DNA from: a virus
Virus record (IMG/VR): IMGVR_UViG_3300024517_000041
Location: 1-39,688 of that record
Reading direction: 5' to 3' (one strand)
Length of the DNA: 39,688 nt
Below the pieces are notes generated by a model. That model did not search any database, was not told the DNA's origin, and saw only the letters and a list, made by a program, of their open reading frames with translations. Position numbers and translations under genes: made by a program. The number at the start of each line of letters is the position of its first letter. Position 1 is the first letter of the stretch. This document shows positions 36,902 to 39,688 of the stretch, piece after piece.

Positions 36902-39612
36902 TGATTAAGAAGTACGTCTTCAAGCCAGGAATCAATAGAGAGGGGACAAGCTATTCGGCTGAAGGTGGGTGGTATGATGGAAATAAGGTTCGCTTTAGAA
37001 AGGGCAGGCCGGAAAGAATCGGGGGATGGAAGAACCTTTCGACCAGTGGCGGGTCCGCTGTAACCTATTTGGGTGTATGCCGGAATATGCTCAATTGGTC
37101 ATCGTTCAATATTGATGATTATATGGGTATGGGCACAAGCTTGAAGATGTATGTAGAGCTTGGTGGAACCTATTATGACATTACTCCTCAGAGGTATAGT
37201 GCCGAGGTCCGCATACAGTCTGATATCAATACTGGCTCTTCAACTGCCGTCAATGTTCCGACTGGGACCATTACAAATGGAAGCTATCTCAAGCTCATTA
37301 ATGAGTACGTCAAGGTTACTGGCATAGTATCTGGTACTCCAGATGATACATTGACGATTTCTAGAGATGTGATAGGTGCGGGTGTAAGCCCGAATGTATA
37401 TGACAAATACATACCAGCATTTGAAATTGATAAGGCTATAGATGATCCGATTGGAGTATTGAACGGTTCTTCATGTGTTGTTATTAGGCAGACCGATCAC
37501 GGTGCCACAGTTGGCGACTACATGACGTTCTTGACGATACAGGAAGATTCTGCCGGGGCTGGAATTACCAGAACCACTCTTCTGAGTGGTTATGATACTG
37601 ATGTGTCTACTCAAGGGTTTGAGGTTGAGAGGGTATTGAATAAAGACACTTTCGAGATAACGGTGACTGGGTCTGTTGGTATATCAACAGCTACCACGTT
37701 GTCTTCCGAGATAGATAGTGAAGCAGTTTCTATTACCCTTGCGAGTGTAACTGGCATATCCAATGGTAATTATATAAAGATAGATAATGAATATATCAAG
37801 GTTGATGGGTTGTCTGGTTCTACATTTGCAACGTGTAGTCGAGGGCAACTTGGTTCGGATCATAGTAACCACTCGGCAGGAGTCTTAACCAGGAAGCTTC
37901 TTTTATATGGAGGAGATGTTTACATTCAATATGATGTGACATCTGAGATTGGCAGTGCTGCGTCTGGTTCTGGGTTTGGGTCTGGTACTTGGAATGGTAG
38001 ACCCGTGGCAGCGGGATGGACTCCCGGGAATGAGTTTATTTCCAGTCTTCTTTCGGCGGATATGACCGATTCTGCAACTATTATGGAGTTGAGCAGTTCC
38101 GATCTATTTGGATCTACTGGAACTGCAATGGTAGAAGGTGAGTTGATGACCTATGCGGCTAATAATACTGGGACGGATAAGTTAAGTACGATTGTCCGTG
38201 GAGTTCAGAGTACCAATGCTGTTGCTCATAGTGAGGCTGCAACTGTCTATAACATTAATAGTCTTTGGACTGCTTGGGGAGAGGCTGCACAGACTGAAGA
38301 TACGATGGCCATACGAATATGGTCTTTGGATAATTTTAGAGAAGATCTAGTTATGGCCCCGAGAGATGGAACTCCGTATTTCTGGGACAAGACATTCAGG
38401 ACAAGTGGATCTGTTCCAAACTCAATTGGAGAAGGTGGAAATACTGTAAATAGTGGGGCTATGAATGGTCAGGCAGTTCCATTGTCTTCACTCGGTACGC
38501 CTTCGGATATAGGTCATGGTGCTGTTCCTACTCAGGTCAGGCAGCTTATGATCTATCCGTATGTTGAGACCGTTGTTGCGTTTGGTTGTTCGGAGCTTTT
38601 CGAAAGGGACAGTTTCGATAATCCAACGGATACGATTGGCGGATCCTTCAATCCCATGCTTGTCCGATGGTCTAATAAATCCAGACCAGGATCTTGGTTC
38701 CCGCAACTGAGTAATACAGCGGGTGGTGCAATACTTAATACGGGTTCTTATATTATTGGTGCGGCTAGATCTAAAAGAGAGGTAATGGTTTGGACAGACG
38801 AGGCAACGTACTTGATGAAGTGGGTTGCGACTGAGAGCAGTGGATTTTTTACGTTTACAGAAATTGCTACTGGAGTGTCTATCGTAGGTCCGAATGCTTA
38901 TGGAGTTATCGGCGATAGAATCTTTTGGATGGGTGATAGGAATTTCTTCGTTTACGATGGTTCGGTAAAAGTTTTAAGATCTACTGTGGCTGATTTTGTC
39001 TATACGAATATTTCATTCCTTCAGAGACAGAAGGTTTTCTGTGCGAGGAATTCAGAGTTCAGCGAGGTGATCTGGTTTTATCCTTCAGATAGTGATACGG
39101 ATAACAATCGTTACGTTGCTTATAACTATGAGGATGACAACTGGTCGATTGGAACATTACCAAGAACAGCTTGGAGTGATTCCGGGATAAGACAGCAGCC
39201 GATTGCTTCATATATTATTCCTGATACCGATGGAAAGGTGTCAAAGAATTATATTCAAGAGTTTGGTTCTACTGGTGATGGAGAAGCAGTCAATGCTTAC
39301 ATAGAAACTGCCATGTTCGATATAGATGATGGAAACAATATTTCTTATGTTTCCAGGATCATTCCAGATGTTCATTGGGTAACAGGAGGAAGTACTACGT
39401 CGCCTATGAATATCAGCATATTTTCTCAACCATACCCACAAGGTGCAAAAGAGGATCCAGCACAATCAGTGAGTGTGACCGGTGTAGATGACTATGCTTC
39501 TGTGCGCGTTAGGGGCAGGCAGTTGACACTGAGATTCGAGACTAATACGAATGATGCGTTTTGGCGTTTAGGAGATGTGTCTATGGATATCAGGCCAGAT
39601 GGTAGGAGATAA
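36901..39612 (+). CDS. Tail stabilisation protein (P22 gp10-like)
   Basis: A 903-residue protein. The start KPGINREGTSYSAEGGWYDGNKVRFRKGRPERIGGW is a hallmark of the P22 gp10-type phage stabilisation family, which closes the head and holds the tail. The middle has inserted beta domains with HGATVGDYMTF-like segments, and the later part has the propeller-like repeats VWTDEATYLMKWV, FWMGDRNFFVYDGSV and AYNYEDDNWSIGTLP typical of the family. It starts in TAATG overlap with the tail fibre gene. The length is larger than P22 gp10, mainly because of the inserted domains. Confidence 0.88.
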   Translation: MIKKYVFKPGINREGTSYSAEGGWYDGNKVRFRKGRPERIGGWKNLSTSGGSAVTYLGVCRNMLNWSSFNIDDYMGMGTSLKMYVELGGTYYDITPQRYSAEVRIQSDINTGSSTAVNVPTGTITNGSYLKLINEYVKVTGIVSGTPDDTLTISRDVIGAGVSPNVYDKYIPAFEIDKAIDDPIGVLNGSSCVVIRQTDHGATVGDYMTFLTIQEDSAGAGITRTTLLSGYDTDVSTQGFEVERVLNKDTFEITVTGSVGISTATTLSSEIDSEAVSITLASVTGISNGNYIKIDNEYIKVDGLSGSTFATCSRGQLGSDHSNHSAGVLTRKLLLYGGDVYIQYDVTSEIGSAASGSGFGSGTWNGRPVAAGWTPGNEFISSLLSADMTDSATIMELSSSDLFGSTGTAMVEGELMTYAANNTGTDKLSTIVRGVQSTNAVAHSEAATVYNINSLWTAWGEAAQTEDTMAIRIWSLDNFREDLVMAPRDGTPYFWDKTFRTSGSVPNSIGEGGNTVNSGAMNGQAVPLSSLGTPSDIGHGAVPTQVRQLMIYPYVETVVAFGCSELFERDSFDNPTDTIGGSFNPMLVRWSNKSRPGSWFPQLSNTAGGAILNTGSYIIGAARSKREVMVWTDEATYLMKWVATESSGFFTFTEIATGVSIVGPNAYGVIGDRIFWMGDRNFFVYDGSVKVLRSTVADFVYTNISFLQRQKVFCARNSEFSEVIWFYPSDSDTDNNRYVAYNYEDDNWSIGTLPRTAWSDSGIRQQPIASYIIPDTDGKVSKNYIQEFGSTGDGEAVNAYIETAMFDIDDGNNISYVSRIIPDVHWVTGGSTTSPMNISIFSQPYPQGAKEDPAQSVSVTGVDDYASVRVRGRQLTLRFETNTNDAFWRLGDVSMDIRPDGRR

Positions 39613-39614
39613 GT

Positions 39615-39688
39615 ATGTCTGAGGATTCTGGATATTCAGGTAGTCAATTTGAGCCTGGGGTTTCAAAGGTTTCATTTTCCGAATTTGA
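39615..39688 (+). CDS. Start of a further gene, cut by window edge
   Basis: ATG 39615 lies two bases after the previous stop, with GTAGGAGAT upstream as Shine-Dalgarno sequence. The 24 visible codons are polar (MSEDSGYSGSQFEPG...) and stay open to the edge. Too short to identify; its place suggests another virion or tail protein. Confidence 0.6.
   Translation, partial: MSEDSGYSGSQFEPGVSKVSFSEF

Noticed and set aside
1-39688. Possibility that the window is a closed circle
   Set aside because: Joining the ends gives the annealase frame a stop after six codons, which would fit a short Rad52-like protein, but the gene starting at 39615 would then run antisense into it. The evidence is too weak to claim circularity.

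Overview
This window is part of the genome of a tailed double-stranded DNA phage, probably a short-tailed (podovirus-like) phage of a Gram-negative bacterium. Both ends cut through genes, so the genome continues on each side. The evidence is a complete packaging and head set (small and large terminase, portal, scaffold, major capsid protein), P22-like tail adaptor and stabilisation proteins with no tape-measure gene, a 2112-residue tail fibre ending in an S74 self-cleaving chaperone, and a T4-type lysozyme. Promoters look like sigma-70 sites and most starts have good Shine-Dalgarno sequences. The gene set resembles marine uncultured podoviruses, but the host cannot be named from the sequence. 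No integrase, tRNA, CRISPR array or insertion sequence was seen.

Layout. 1-4500: DNA recombination and replication. A Rad52-like annealing protein and a Cas4/AddB-like nuclease run leftward; a RusA-like resolvase, a small protein, a Twinkle/T7 gp4-like primase-helicase and an unknown gene run rightward. 4480-13530: a leftward block of about 18 small to medium genes, mostly of unknown function. It holds a ribbon-helix-helix protein, a papain-like protein, DUF2958 and DUF6011 proteins, and a three-gene module of MoxR/CobS-like AAA+ ATPase, an unknown protein, and a metallopeptidase plus VWA protein. The block is served by repeated promoters of one design (GGGGTTGACA, then 16-18 bases, then the -10 box) and ends at a terminator at 4467-4498.

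13640-15880: small terminase, a 397-base AT-rich non-coding region with a parS-like palindrome and TAGGTACCTA operators, lysozyme, a leftward GNAT-like gene, and the promoter of the late genes. 15880-24450: large terminase, portal, GroES-like protein, scaffold, decoration-type protein, major capsid protein and two small structural genes, divided by strong terminators after the capsid gene and after the 23684 gene. 24450-39688: five tandem paralogous beta-rich proteins, two small membrane/coiled-coil proteins, tail adaptor, two zinc-ribbon plus beta-domain proteins, a second adaptor-like protein, the giant tail fibre, the tail stabilisation protein and the start of one more gene.

The most unusual points are the phage MoxR-X-VWA module and its repeated promoter/operator design, the palindrome TAGGTACCTA shared by two distant control regions, the parS-like site, the five-gene paralog array, and the modular repeats of the tail fibre, which include a 37-base identical stretch.
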